Assembly (NCBI GenBank): GCA_910584365.1 | Contig: CAJUAF010000001.1 | Location: 30,118-94,117 of the forward strand | Direction: 5' to 3' | DNA from: an uncultured Muribaculaceae bacterium | Lineage (GTDB): Bacteria; Bacteroidota; Bacteroidia; Bacteroidales; Muribaculaceae | DNA: 64,000 nucleotides | Shown: piece by piece, positions 16,546 to 25,910 of the stretch | Layout: the number at the start of each line of letters is the position of its first letter | How positions within the stretch are numbered: the first letter of the stretch is position 1 | Notes under the pieces: model-generated | Databases searched by the model: none | What the model saw: the letters and a program-made list of their open reading frames with translations, nothing else | What the model was told of the DNA's origin: nothing | Translations under genes and position numbers: made by a program

Positions 16546-17964
16546 TTACAGGAGGGATTCGGGCTGGAGGGGATCGGTGGAGGCGATGTTGGAAGCGATC
16601 ACCGAGTCGGGAAGGGAATAGTTCTGGAGGTCGCCGGCAAGAAATTTGTCGTAGGAAGACATATCGATAAGTCCGTGGCCCGAGAGGTTGAAGAGGATGA
16701 CTTTCTCTTCGCCGGTCTCCTTGCAGGCAAGTGCCTCGCGGATTGTGGCCGCGATGGCATGACATGATTCGGGCGCGGGGATGATACCCTCGGCGCGGGC
16801 GAAGAGGGTTCCGGCTTCGAAGGATTCCAGCTGGGGGATGTCGACGGCTTCCATCAGGCCGTCCTTGAGGAGCTGGGAGACGATGACGCCGGCGCCGTGG
16901 TAACGCAGCCCTCCGGCGTGGATATTGGCCGGTGAGAAGTTATGTCCCAGTGTGTACATCGGCAGCAGAGGTGTATATCCGGCCTCATCGCCGAAATCAT
17001 AGCGGAACTCGCCGCGGGTGAGCTTGGGACAACTCGAGGGCTCGGCGGCCACGAAGCGCGTATGGTCTTTACCCGGCTGGCCGGCGATTTTATGGCGCAT
17101 GAACGGGAAAGAGATACCGCCGAAATTGCTGCCACCGCCGAAACAGGCGACAACCACGTCGGGATATTCCCCGGCCATCTCCATCTGCTTCTCGGCCTCC
17201 AGACCGATAACCGTCTGATGGAGAGCCACATGGTTCAGCACCGAACCCAGACAGTATTTACAGTTGGGGGTGGTGCGGGCCAGCTCCACGGCTTCGGAAA
17301 TAGCCGTCCCCAGAGACCCCTGATAATTTGGATGGGCAGTCAGAATATCTTTTCCGGCGCGGGTGGACATCGAGGGGGAGGGGGTCACCTGAGCCCCGAA
17401 GGTCTGCATGATGCTCCGGCGGTAGGGCTTCTGCTCATATGAGATTTTCACCTGATATACAGCCGATTCCAGGCCATACATACTGGCGGCGTAGGCCAGC
17501 GATGCACCCCACTGGCCGGCTCCGGTCTCGGTGGTGACATTCGTCACTCCCTCCTGCTGACAGTAATAAGCCTGGGGGATGGCGGAATTCAGTTTATGGG
17601 ACCCCATGGGGGAGACACTTTCGTTCTTGAAATAGATATGCGCCGGGGTGCCGAGCGCTTTTTCCAGTCCGTAGGCGCGTACAAGAGGTGTGGAGCGGTA
17701 ATATTTATATTTGTCCCTTACCTCATCGGGGATTTTAATCCAGGCATCGGTCTGATTCAGTTCCTGACGGCAACATTCCTCGGCGAAGACCGGATAAAGT
17801 TCCTCGGCCGTAAGGGGCTTTTTTGTAGCCGGATTAAGGGGAGGCAAAGGCTTGTTGGGCATCTCGGCCTGAATATTATACCAATAGCGGGGGATTTCTT
17901 CCTCGTCCAGCAGATAACGCTTACGCTGCTCTTTCATGACATTTCGTTTCAAATAGTTTGACAT
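16546..17964 (-). CDS. TrpB2-type pyridoxal-phosphate-dependent tryptophan synthase beta-like protein
   Basis: A 472-residue fold type II PLP enzyme related to tryptophan synthase beta, of the longer TrpB2 subgroup. The PLP lysine lies in GSHKLNSAIPQAYY, followed by ETGAGQWGASLAYA, the phosphate-binding loop CFGGGSNFGG, and the C-terminal NLSGHGLIDMSSYD. TrpB2 proteins can use indole plus serine and are thought to salvage indole without TrpA. No trpA or other trp genes are seen here. The start could be the internal ATG at 17937 (MKEQRKRYLL), which matches relatives better. Transcription likely starts near 18012. Confidence 0.9.
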   Translation of the reverse strand: MSNYLKRNVMKEQRKRYLLDEEEIPRYWYNIQAEMPNKPLPPLNPATKKPLTAEELYPVFAEECCRQELNQTDAWIKIPDEVRDKYKYYRSTPLVRAYGLEKALGTPAHIYFKNESVSPMGSHKLNSAIPQAYYCQQEGVTNVTTETGAGQWGASLAYAASMYGLESAVYQVKISYEQKPYRRSIMQTFGAQVTPSPSMSTRAGKDILTAHPNYQGSLGTAISEAVELARTTPNCKYCLGSVLNHVALHQTVIGLEAEKQMEMAGEYPDVVVACFGGGSNFGGISFPFMRHKIAGQPGKDHTRFVAAEPSSCPKLTRGEFRYDFGDEAGYTPLLPMYTLGHNFSPANIHAGGLRYHGAGVIVSQLLKDGLMEAVDIPQLESFEAGTLFARAEGIIPAPESCHAIAATIREALACKETGEEKVILFNLSGHGLIDMSSYDKFLAGDLQNYSLPDSVIASNIASTDPLQPESLL

Positions 17965-18018
17965 TATGATGAATCTGCAACCGGCATTTCGCTACGGCCT
18001 GACAGAACATCACTGCCG

Positions 18019-18026
18019 CAAAGGTA
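18019..18026 (-). promoter_or_regulatory. -7 box of the TrpB2-like gene
   Basis: TACCTTTG on the minus strand (CAAAGGTA on plus), with a weak -33 about 19 nt further up. Confidence 0.55.
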
Positions 18027-18126
18027 CAACAATTTTCAAATCATGCAAGAAAAAACCGGAAAAATTTGCATATTTTCCGGTTTTATTCATTCTTATGTAT
18101 ATTTTATGCGAATTTTATGCATAAAA

Positions 18127-18759
18127 TCAGGCCTCGTCGAGGTCTGCGGCATCCCGTTCGAGAATCGAGGCCGCCAGGCCGTCGCCGGTCTGCACGATCG
18201 AAACAAGGGGATAGAGCTTGCGGGCCACGTCGTAGCTCTTGCAGTCCTCGAGACTGTGCTGATTGACGCCCCACGCCCCCATGTGCCAGCGGATAGCCAG
18301 CATCTCGGCGTCGCTGAGTTCCAGGCCGCTGCACAGCACCACCACCAGCGATTTCTCGCCGTGGCCCATGGGGAAATTCTTGTAGGTCAGCTTATAGCCC
18401 TCCGAATCCTCCCACTGCCCCAGGGCGTTTTTGCGCTTCTTGACCGCGCGGCGGTAGATGTCGGCCTTGCAGACATCGTGGAGCAGTGAGGCGATAATGA
18501 TGCTGTCGCGCGTAACCTCCTTCTCCAGGGTAGGCTCCAGGGGCTTCATCGCCTCCCAGACGGCCAGCGAGGCTTTCGCCACGTTAAGGGAATGGAGCGT
18601 CAGGCCCCCTTCGACGTTCAGGTGATGGTTGGCCGAGGCCGGAGCCTCGAAAAAGCCGAGGCGCTCGATTTCCTCGATTACATACTCTACGCCCTCGCGC
18701 TTGGTGGAGCGTAGCATCTCTATGAATTCCGCCTTGACGGCGTCCTTGTCTATCTTCAT
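18127..18759 (-). CDS. HD-domain hydrolase
   Basis: A 210-residue HD-superfamily protein with metal ligands His56 (LTLHSLNV) and His94-Asp95 (LLHDVCK), further histidines in GHGEKS and RWHMGAW, and a distal aspartate in QTGDGLA. It resembles predicted nucleotidyl or phosphate hydrolases of this superfamily; substrate unknown. It lies 13 nt behind folB on the same strand, so the two form a small operon, which may reflect a shared nucleotide-derived substrate or mere proximity. Confidence 0.82.
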   Translation of the reverse strand: MKIDKDAVKAEFIEMLRSTKREGVEYVIEEIERLGFFEAPASANHHLNVEGGLTLHSLNVAKASLAVWEAMKPLEPTLEKEVTRDSIIIASLLHDVCKADIYRRAVKKRKNALGQWEDSEGYKLTYKNFPMGHGEKSLVVVLCSGLELSDAEMLAIRWHMGAWGVNQHSLEDCKSYDVARKLYPLVSIVQTGDGLAASILERDAADLDEA

Positions 18760-18772
18760 ATTTTTCTGTGAT

Positions 18773-19129
18773 TTACCAGTTGAGAGTTACTGAGACCGAT
18801 GCCATCTGGCCCGGCATGGGGGGCTTGAGTTTGGCTATTCTGACCGTGCCGCCGAGAACCGCCGGGAACTCCCGGCAGATAGCGTCGCGGAGACGCAGAG
18901 CCACATTCTCCAGAAGCGCCGACGGGCTGTCCATAACGCGCATGACCGTCTCCGCAACCCGGGAATAATCAAGCGCATAAGCCACATCGTCATTCCAGGC
19001 GGCGAGTTCCATGTCGTAACGCAGCCCCACCGTCACCTCAAAGACATTGCCCACGCGACGCTCCTGGTCGCCGACTCCGTGGCGGGCGCCGAGGCGCAGC
19101 CTGTCAATTTCAACATATCCTTCAAGCAT
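18773..19129 (-). CDS. folB: Dihydroneopterin aldolase
   Basis: A 118-residue FolB that splits dihydroneopterin into hydroxymethyl-dihydropterin and glycolaldehyde in folate synthesis. Family marks are RHGVGDQERRVGNVFEV with the substrate-binding Glu23, LDYSRVAETV, SPSALLENVALRL, and the catalytic lysine region around Lys100-Lys102 in IAKLKPPMPG. Length is normal. It is the first gene of the pair with the HD protein and has its own promoter facing away from the glycosyltransferase gene. Confidence 0.9.
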   Translation of the reverse strand: MLEGYVEIDRLRLGARHGVGDQERRVGNVFEVTVGLRYDMELAAWNDDVAYALDYSRVAETVMRVMDSPSALLENVALRLRDAICREFPAVLGGTVRIAKLKPPMPGQMASVSVTLNW

Positions 19130-19176
19130 CTGTCAACTTATCCGGGGGGTTCGCAACAAAAGCCCGGATGTTACTA

Positions 19177-19184
19177 CAAAGTTA
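19177..19184 (-). promoter_or_regulatory. -7 box of folB
   Basis: TAACTTTG on the minus strand, 48 nt before the folB start. Confidence 0.6.
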
Positions 19185-19228
19185 GGCATTTCCCCGGAAT
19201 TTATACGGTCTGTTAGCGCGAAATTTCG

Positions 19229-19236
19229 TAACTTTG
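19229..19236 (+). promoter_or_regulatory. -7 box of the peptidoglycan salvage operon
   Basis: TAACTTTG on the plus strand, back to back with the folB promoter. The leader to the first gene is about 65-75 nt. No strong -33 box. Confidence 0.6.
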
Positions 19237-19307
19237 TTGCTAAGTTTAAGCAAGCGCGGCCGCCAGCGGCTCTTTGAAAGTACCTCCGGCCGCATCCCTT
19301 CACAAGA

Positions 19308-20486
19308 TTGCACATCAAGATGTATTTCTCGTTTTACAACATATTACCGATTGTATGGGTATGCATGGGAGTGGCCGCAGCCGCGATGGCGTGGCTGCTG
19401 ACCGTCTACCGTATGCGCACCCGGATACGCGAGACCGAACCACCGGAGGAAATCCCCCCGGTAGCGCTCCCGGCCGTGTCGGTAATCATCTACGCCAACG
19501 ACAACGCCGCCGACCTGCGCCGGATGCTTCCCGTGGTCCTCGGACAGGAATATCCTGAGGGAAAGATGGAAGTAATCGTGGTCAACGACGGCTCTGTCGA
19601 CGATGTCACCGACGTGGTCAACTACCTCGGACTGCAACACAAGAATCTTTATATCACCTTCGTACCCCCCGAAGCCCATAATCTCAGCCGCAAGAAGCTG
19701 GCAATATCCCTGGGGATCAAGGCGGCCCGCAACGAAGTGATTGTCCTGACCACCGCCGAGGCCGTTCCGGCGTCGCGCCGCTGGCTCCGCGACATGGCCT
19801 TCCCCTTCTCTGCCGAAGGGGGCGCGAAAGATGTCGTCCTGGGACGCGCCGCCGTCACCGGCCTTCGCCGCCCGATGCTCCGCTTCGACCAGGCATTCCA
19901 GAACGCCCTGTGGCTCTCGGCCGCGCTCCACGGCCATCCCTACCGCGGCACAGGATTCAACCTGGCCTACCGCCGACAGCTGTTTTTCAGCGCGAAAGGA
20001 TTCTCGCGCTCGCTCAACCTTCATTACGGCGACGACGACCTGTTCGTCAACCAGATTTCCACCCCGGACAATACCGCGGCGGTGCTGACGCCCGGTTCGC
20101 TTGTCAAAGTGAGGTTCCAGCGTCCGCGCCACGCCTACCGCGACCTGCGGCTCCAGCATTGCTTCACCGCACGTTTCCTTCCGAAAGGTCCGCGGCGCCT
20201 GATGGGGGTAAGTACCCTGGCGATATGGCTCTGGGTAGCCGCCGTGACCGTGGGATGTGTCTTCTCGCTCCCCAACTGGTTCCCCGCCTGCGTCTTCGCC
20301 GCCACGGTTCCGGCCCTCTGGATTCCACTGACCGTCAACTGGCTCCGCACGGGTCACGCCCTGGGGCTGCGCCTTTCCCCCGTCCTGCTGTGGTTGGAAA
20401 TGCTCTGGCGATGGCTCCCCGACTATCGCCGGCGCCTGCGCTGCACCTCCTCCCGGCGCCGCAACTACACCTGGCTCCAGAAATAA
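19308..20486 (+). CDS. Membrane-anchored family 2 glycosyltransferase
   Basis: A 392-residue GT-A-fold enzyme. An N-terminal membrane helix (about residues 10-35) is followed by the GT2 domain: VSVIIYANDNAADLRRML, EVIVVNDGSVDD, a degenerate metal site, and GDDDLFVNQI near residue 245. Two further membrane helices lie near residues 300-350. ATG at 19308 and 19320 are both possible starts. It is the first gene of a likely operon running to 29458, 49 nt ahead of the amidase-like gene. Donor and acceptor are not known. From its neighbours it could act on a cell-wall or lipid-linked glycan. Confidence 0.85.
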   Translation: MHIKMYFSFYNILPIVWVCMGVAAAAMAWLLTVYRMRTRIRETEPPEEIPPVALPAVSVIIYANDNAADLRRMLPVVLGQEYPEGKMEVIVVNDGSVDDVTDVVNYLGLQHKNLYITFVPPEAHNLSRKKLAISLGIKAARNEVIVLTTAEAVPASRRWLRDMAFPFSAEGGAKDVVLGRAAVTGLRRPMLRFDQAFQNALWLSAALHGHPYRGTGFNLAYRRQLFFSAKGFSRSLNLHYGDDDLFVNQISTPDNTAAVLTPGSLVKVRFQRPRHAYRDLRLQHCFTARFLPKGPRRLMGVSTLAIWLWVAAVTVGCVFSLPNWFPACVFAATVPALWIPLTVNWLRTGHALGLRLSPVLLWLEMLWRWLPDYRRRLRCTSSRRRNYTWLQK

Positions 20487-20535
20487 TCCCTGAATCCATT
20501 CCGGTTCACTTCCGGGGTACAAACTGACTCAACCA

Positions 20536-23500
20536 ATGACTGCAATATTCTCAAGATACTTACGCCTGGCCGTCTGCGTGCTTGTCGCCGCTCTGACTGT
20601 CGCCTCCCCCGATTTCGACGCCGAGGGGGCCGCGAAGCGCCGTAAGCGTAAGACGCGCACTTCCCGAGTGACAAAACGCCGCACCAAACGCAAGACAAAG
20701 GCCGCTCCAGCCCTCCCCGTCGTGGTCCTCGGCTCAACCGACCCCATTGAGGCGCCCGAACCGTTCGTGACGCTCCCCTCCGTAAAAGAGGCGCCCGACG
20801 GCCTCGAAGGGCGCACTATCGCCGTATGGCCCAGCCACGGCAAATATTATTCCGGTGGATGGATATGGCAGCGTCCCAAGCTCTTCGGCACCGTCGAGGA
20901 TATGTTCTCGCGCAGCTTCGTCGACCCTTATATCGTCCCGATGCTTGAAAACGCCGGAGCATACGTGATGATGCCGAGGGAAAGGGATTTTTCCCACGGA
21001 GCCACCGTCATAGACCATGACTGGAGTACGCCCGGCGCCCGCTTCTCTTCCACCTCCGGGCGATACAGATGGGAGAACCAGGGGGACAGCACTGGCTTCG
21101 GACACCGCCGCGAATATCTCACCCAGGGGGACAATCCTTTCCTGATGGGAAGGTCCGGAAAGGTCCGCACAGTAGAGCCCCGTGACTCGGCCCACAGATC
21201 GACAGCCAGCTGGTATGGACGCGCTCCTGAAGAGGGGGACCGCGCCGTCTATGTCTCCTATCAGTCCTACCCCAACAGCGCCACCGACGCCGTCTACACC
21301 GTCAATCATCTCGGCGGGTCCTCCGAAGTGGTCGTGAACCAGCGGATGGGGGGAGGCACCTGGGTCTATATAGGCACGTACCCATTTTCCCGGGCGGAAA
21401 GCAAACTTCCCCTGGTGACACTGTCAAATGTCTCCGAAGACAAGGATGCCGTTGTTTCGGCCGATGCCGTGAGAATCGGCGGCGGCATGGGGCAGGTAGC
21501 CCGCAACACTTCCGGGAAACCGCGCCCTTCGGGCCTTCCGGCGTTTCTCGAGGGAGCGCGCTATTATATCCAGGGGGCGGGATTTCCCGATACGATCTAC
21601 AGTCCCAACCGGGGAGCCAACGATTATCAGGACGACTATATGTCGCGCGCCCACTGGGTGAATCATCTGACGGCCGGTTCTGAACTGTTTCCCGACACCC
21701 TGGGTCTGAACGTTCCGGTCGACATGGCCCTGGCGTTCCATACCGACGCCGGAGTACGGACCGATTCAACGGTGGTCGGGACCCTCGGCCTGTATTCCAC
21801 CGACGGAGGGCAACCGCTTGGCAACGGCACATCCCGCTACGCCAACCGCGACCTTACGGCGGCAGTCACCTCCCAGGTAGTCAGCGACATCCGCCGCACC
21901 TACGATCCCGGATGGACCTCCCGCGGCAACCGCGACAAACGTTACTACGAAGTGCGCGAGACGAAAGTCCCCGCCATGATCATCGAACTTCTCTCCCACC
22001 AGAATTTCGAGGATATGAAGCGCGCGCTCGACCCCCAGTTCCGTTTCCTGGTCGGACGCGCCATATACAAGGGGATTCTCCGCTTCCTTTCCGAGCGCTA
22101 CGACCGCCCGTATATCGTGCAGCCTCTTCCGGTGGAGGAATTCGCCATCCGCGCCGACGGCAAGGGGTACTACACCCTGTCGTGGAAACCGACCGACGAC
22201 CCCCTGGAACCGACAGCGAAACCGACATCCTATATCGTCTACGAAGCCACCGGCGACCGGTATTTCCATCCCGTGGCCGTAACGCAGATTCCCTCCTGGT
22301 CCACGCTTATCAACGATGACAAAATCCACGCCTATTATATCGTGGCGGCCAATGCCGGCGGCCGTTCGTTCCCCTCGGAGACCCTGGCGCTGTATGACCG
22401 CGCCCATCAGATGCCATCGGTTGAAATCGTCAACGGTTTCACCCGTGTGGCCGGCCCCGAATGGACCGACGGCGAGGGCTATGCCGGGTTCGATTTCACC
22501 GGCAACTTCGGCGTGCCTGACCGACGCGATGTCCACTATATAGGCCAGCAGTGGGATTTCGACCCCGCGTCGAAACTCGGCGGCGGAAAAATGGGCTTCG
22601 GCGAAAGCAGCGACACGGAAGCCACACGCGAAATAACCGGCAACACCTACGATTACCCCATAATCCACGGAGAGGCCCTGCGCAAGGCCGGACGCGGCTT
22701 CGTGTCCTCCAGCCTTAAGGCCTTCGTCAACTCCCGGACTACCCCTAAAGCGGTAGACCTGATTCTGGGACTCCAGAAAACCACCCGCAAGGCCGGTTCG
22801 CGCAAGCGGTTCTTCCAGACGCTGCCGGGTCCCCTGCGCCGCCGACTGACAGCCTACCGCCGCAACGGAGGCACCTTGCTGGTCTCCGGCTCCTATCTCA
22901 GTTCTGAAATCCATGAGGCGGACTCGCTGACACGCGACTCGGTGGCAATGTTCGCCGCCGATATCCTCGGTTATGCGCCGTTCATCGTCAACGACACGCT
23001 TCCGAAAGTGCCGGTCGCCACACGCGATTTCCAGCTGGCGGGGGGCTCTCCGATGAAAGGTACTCCCGTCGTGAAACCCACTACACTGGCCTCCCTGAGC
23101 AACGGGAACTGGGTGGGCGCCGGAAATCCTCAGGCTATCGCCCCCGCCGATGACCGCGGCCTGATTATCGCCCGGTATGCCGACACAAGTTTCCCCGCGG
23201 CTATCGCCGTGGAGGGGAACCGCCGCTCGGTCATGACCGGAACAGACCTGAAAGGACGCGTAATCGTGGCCGGTTTCCCCATCGAGGCGATGGAGAGTAC
23301 CGATGCCCGCGAGTCTTTTATCGGGGAATCCATCTATTATCTCATCGGCGCCGAACCTCCGGTGACCGAAGTCTCCACCCCGGCCGCAGCCCCCGATCCT
23401 AAGGCTAAGGCCCGGAACAACAGGAAAAACAAGAAAGACAATTCCAAAAACAAGAAAAAGAAAACCGGTACCGCCGACAAGAGCAAACAGAAACAGCCGG

Positions 23501-23580
23501 CCAGGAAAGCTGTTGCCCAGCCACGGCCCAAAGATTCAAAAGCGCCCCGCGCAGTCCCTCACCGAAATAAACAAAAATAA
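20536..23580 (+). CDS. Secreted N-acetylmuramoyl-L-alanine amidase-like protein with golvesin/xanthan-lyase-type domain
   Basis: A 1014-residue exported protein. A signal peptide is followed by a strongly basic segment (residues about 34-56, rich in Lys and Arg). The stretch IAVWPSHGKYY to PMLENAGAYVMMPRER and the later AFHTDAG (His near 400) and IIELLSHQNFEDM (Glu near 484) resemble an amidase_3 domain split by an inserted beta domain of the golvesin/xanthan-lyase type (ASWYGRAPEEGDRAVYVSY, YTVNHLGG). A fibronectin type III-like region follows, then a domain of unknown role. The last 60 residues are Lys-, Asn- and Gln-rich. It probably cleaves peptide stems from peptidoglycan, feeding the salvage genes downstream. 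The next gene starts 2 nt after its stop. Confidence 0.82.
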   Translation: MTAIFSRYLRLAVCVLVAALTVASPDFDAEGAAKRRKRKTRTSRVTKRRTKRKTKAAPALPVVVLGSTDPIEAPEPFVTLPSVKEAPDGLEGRTIAVWPSHGKYYSGGWIWQRPKLFGTVEDMFSRSFVDPYIVPMLENAGAYVMMPRERDFSHGATVIDHDWSTPGARFSSTSGRYRWENQGDSTGFGHRREYLTQGDNPFLMGRSGKVRTVEPRDSAHRSTASWYGRAPEEGDRAVYVSYQSYPNSATDAVYTVNHLGGSSEVVVNQRMGGGTWVYIGTYPFSRAESKLPLVTLSNVSEDKDAVVSADAVRIGGGMGQVARNTSGKPRPSGLPAFLEGARYYIQGAGFPDTIYSPNRGANDYQDDYMSRAHWVNHLTAGSELFPDTLGLNVPVDMALAFHTDAGVRTDSTVVGTLGLYSTDGGQPLGNGTSRYANRDLTAAVTSQVVSDIRRTYDPGWTSRGNRDKRYYEVRETKVPAMIIELLSHQNFEDMKRALDPQFRFLVGRAIYKGILRFLSERYDRPYIVQPLPVEEFAIRADGKGYYTLSWKPTDDPLEPTAKPTSYIVYEATGDRYFHPVAVTQIPSWSTLINDDKIHAYYIVAANAGGRSFPSETLALYDRAHQMPSVEIVNGFTRVAGPEWTDGEGYAGFDFTGNFGVPDRRDVHYIGQQWDFDPASKLGGGKMGFGESSDTEATREITGNTYDYPIIHGEALRKAGRGFVSSSLKAFVNSRTTPKAVDLILGLQKTTRKAGSRKRFFQTLPGPLRRRLTAYRRNGGTLLVSGSYLSSEIHEADSLTRDSVAMFAADILGYAPFIVNDTLPKVPVATRDFQLAGGSPMKGTPVVKPTTLASLSNGNWVGAGNPQAIAPADDRGLIIARYADTSFPAAIAVEGNRRSVMTGTDLKGRVIVAGFPIEAMESTDARESFIGESIYYLIGAEPPVTEVSTPAAAPDPKAKARNNRKNKKDNSKNKKKKTGTADKSKQKQPARKAVAQPRPKDSKAPRAVPHRNKQK

Positions 23581-23582
23581 CC

Positions 23583-25877
23583 ATGAGACAGGAAATTTAT
23601 GAAACATCCCGGATCGCACCGACGATTTCAACCGACAGGCTGACAAAGCTCTTACGCTCTTGCGCGGACAAAGGTTACGAATATATATTTCTTTACCTTG
23701 AGGGATACGACATATCGATGCCGCAGGCTTCCCGCGACAGGATGATTCAGGTGGCTGAAGACACGGAGGCGACATTTCTCTACGCGGACTACCGCGTGCG
23801 TGAGGCCGACGGTTCTTTCACACCTCATCCGCTGACCGATTACCAGTGGGGGTCGGTGCGCGACGATTTCGACTTCGGCCCCGTCATACTCGTCAGAACC
23901 GATGTTCTCCCTCCCGACGGCCCTTATGCCGAGGAGGGACCCCGGCCGTCGGACCACAGCGGCCTCTATGCCCTCCGTCTTTTCCTGGCAGCCCGGGATA
24001 TTGAATCCATCGTCCACCTGCGCGAACCGCTCTACACGGCTTCCGAAAGCGATAACCGCACATCGGGAGAGAAACAGTTCGATTACGTCGATCCGCGCAA
24101 CGGTGCCGTCCAGAAAGAGCGGGAAAGCATTTTCACCGACTATCTGCGCGACATCTATGCCTGCCTTCCCCCCTCCGACCGCCTTATCAATCCGGAAGAA
24201 GGGGAATTTCCGACAGAAGCGTCTGTGATAATTCCTGTGCGCGACCGGGTGCGCACCATCCGGGATGCCGTCGCGTCAGCGCTCTCCCAGCAGACCGATT
24301 TCCCGTTCAACGTAATCGTGGTCGACAATCACTCCACCGACGGCACCACCGAAGCGCTGGCCGAACTGGCCGCCGACAATCCCCGCATCCGGCATATAAT
24401 TCCGGAAGCCGACAATCTCGGCATCGGAGGATGCTGGAATCTCGGAGTCGCCGATGAGGCCTGCGGCCGTTTCGCCGTGCAGCTCGACAGCGACGACCGC
24501 TACAAGGACCACACCACGCTCCAGAAAATCGTGGACTGTTTCCGCCGGGAAAAATGCGCGATGGTTATCGGCTCATACGAGCTGACCGACTTCGACGGTA
24601 ATCCCCTCCCGCCTGGCCTCATCGACCACAGGGAGTGGACCGACGACAACGGCCACAATAATGCCCTGCGCGTCAACGGCCTCGGAGCCCCCCGGGCGTT
24701 CTTTACCCCCGTACTGCGTAAAATCGGTGTGCCCAACGTCAGCTACGGCGAGGATTACGCCCTGGGACTCAGGATTTCGCGGCGCTACCGTATAGGCCGC
24801 ATCTACGAATCGCTTTACAGCTGCCGCCGCTGGCAGGGCAACTCGGACGCCAACCTGTCGCAGGAACGCGTCAACGCAAACAACGCCTACAAAGACCTGC
24901 TGCGCTCAATCGAGATTTCAGCGCGTACGAAAATCGTTGAACGCCAGATTGAACGCTACCGGCAGCACGCCGCCCGCCAACGTCTGCGCCTGGAGCAGTT
25001 CACGGGGCGACAGCTCGAGTGCTGGCCTCTGCTTAGAGAGAACACCGAAGCGTTGCAGCGCGTTGAAGAGAAGCTGATTCCCCTGGGAGAGGCCGATTTC
25101 TGTGTCTTCTTCAATCCGGCCCGCGAAACCTCCTCGGCCGCCAGGGTCGACGCGGGGTCAATCGCCGCGCGCCCCTGTTTCCTATGCGGAGAAAACCGCC
25201 CCGACTGCCAGGAAGCGCTCGACATTCTCCCCGGCTACAAACTGCTCGTAAACCCCTATCCGGTATTTGACCCCCATTTCACCATCGTTTCCGAGACGCA
25301 TCAGCCCCAGGCGCTCATGAGCGCCGACAGCGACGGCACTCCGCATTGCCTGGCAATGTTCGACCTCTGCGGCGAACTTCCCGACAAAACGGTCTTCTAC
25401 AACGGTCCGAAGTGCGGCGCGTCGGCTCCCGATCATCTGCATTTCCAGGCGGTCGACAATGCCGATTTCCCGCTGTTCCCGGCCCGGATGTACCGGACGT
25501 TCCCCTATCTGACCTATCATTTCACAGCCACTTCCCGTCAGGAACTCCTCGACAGGCTGCGTTCCGTCGTAAAAGAAATCTCGCAGTTCCCGGAAAATGC
25601 CGGTGAGGCAGAACCCCGCATGAACGTTTTCATGACCGCCGCCCCCGGCCGGGAAGGATTTTTCTCTCCGGACAATCCGGCGGTAGAGGTAGTAGTGATT
25701 CCGCGGCGCGCCCACCGGCCCGGATTCTACGGTACCGGAGAGGGAGAAATGCTTCTTTCTCCGGGAGCGCTCGATGTCAGCGGTTCGGTTATCACCGTGC
25801 GCCGTGACGATTTCCGCAACCTGGATGCCGCCACCCTGGAGAAAGCTCTCCGGGAGACCACCTACTGGCTTGACTGA
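23583..25877 (+). CDS. Glycosyltransferase family 2 fused to DUF4922 phosphorylase/nucleotidyltransferase-like domain
   Basis: A 764-residue cytoplasmic fusion. Residues about 1-190 form a GT2-related N-terminal domain (YIFLYLEGYDI, DYQWGSVRDDFDFG). Residues about 215-450 hold a complete GT2 domain with SVIIPVRDRVRTI, VIVVDNHSTDG and the metal site LDSDD near 300, plus GEDYALGLRIS. Residues about 480-764 match DUF4922, a relative of the GalT/Ap4A-phosphorylase branch of the HIT superfamily: CFLCGENRP (zinc-like cysteines), NPYPVFDPHFTIV, FYNGPKCGASAPDHLHFQ. The HxHxQ motif is His618-Leu-His620-Phe-Gln622, with His620 as expected nucleophile. So one chain could both form or break a sugar nucleotide and transfer the sugar. 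Substrate unknown. The gene sits inside the salvage operon, 33 nt ahead of ampG. Confidence 0.82.
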   Translation: MRQEIYETSRIAPTISTDRLTKLLRSCADKGYEYIFLYLEGYDISMPQASRDRMIQVAEDTEATFLYADYRVREADGSFTPHPLTDYQWGSVRDDFDFGPVILVRTDVLPPDGPYAEEGPRPSDHSGLYALRLFLAARDIESIVHLREPLYTASESDNRTSGEKQFDYVDPRNGAVQKERESIFTDYLRDIYACLPPSDRLINPEEGEFPTEASVIIPVRDRVRTIRDAVASALSQQTDFPFNVIVVDNHSTDGTTEALAELAADNPRIRHIIPEADNLGIGGCWNLGVADEACGRFAVQLDSDDRYKDHTTLQKIVDCFRREKCAMVIGSYELTDFDGNPLPPGLIDHREWTDDNGHNNALRVNGLGAPRAFFTPVLRKIGVPNVSYGEDYALGLRISRRYRIGRIYESLYSCRRWQGNSDANLSQERVNANNAYKDLLRSIEISARTKIVERQIERYRQHAARQRLRLEQFTGRQLECWPLLRENTEALQRVEEKLIPLGEADFCVFFNPARETSSAARVDAGSIAARPCFLCGENRPDCQEALDILPGYKLLVNPYPVFDPHFTIVSETHQPQALMSADSDGTPHCLAMFDLCGELPDKTVFYNGPKCGASAPDHLHFQAVDNADFPLFPARMYRTFPYLTYHFTATSRQELLDRLRSVVKEISQFPENAGEAEPRMNVFMTAAPGREGFFSPDNPAVEVVVIPRRAHRPGFYGTGEGEMLLSPGALDVSGSVITVRRDDFRNLDAATLEKALRETTYWLD

Positions 25878-25910
25878 TTTTTCCTCTGATCTCCAATATC
25901 TCGTCTCATT

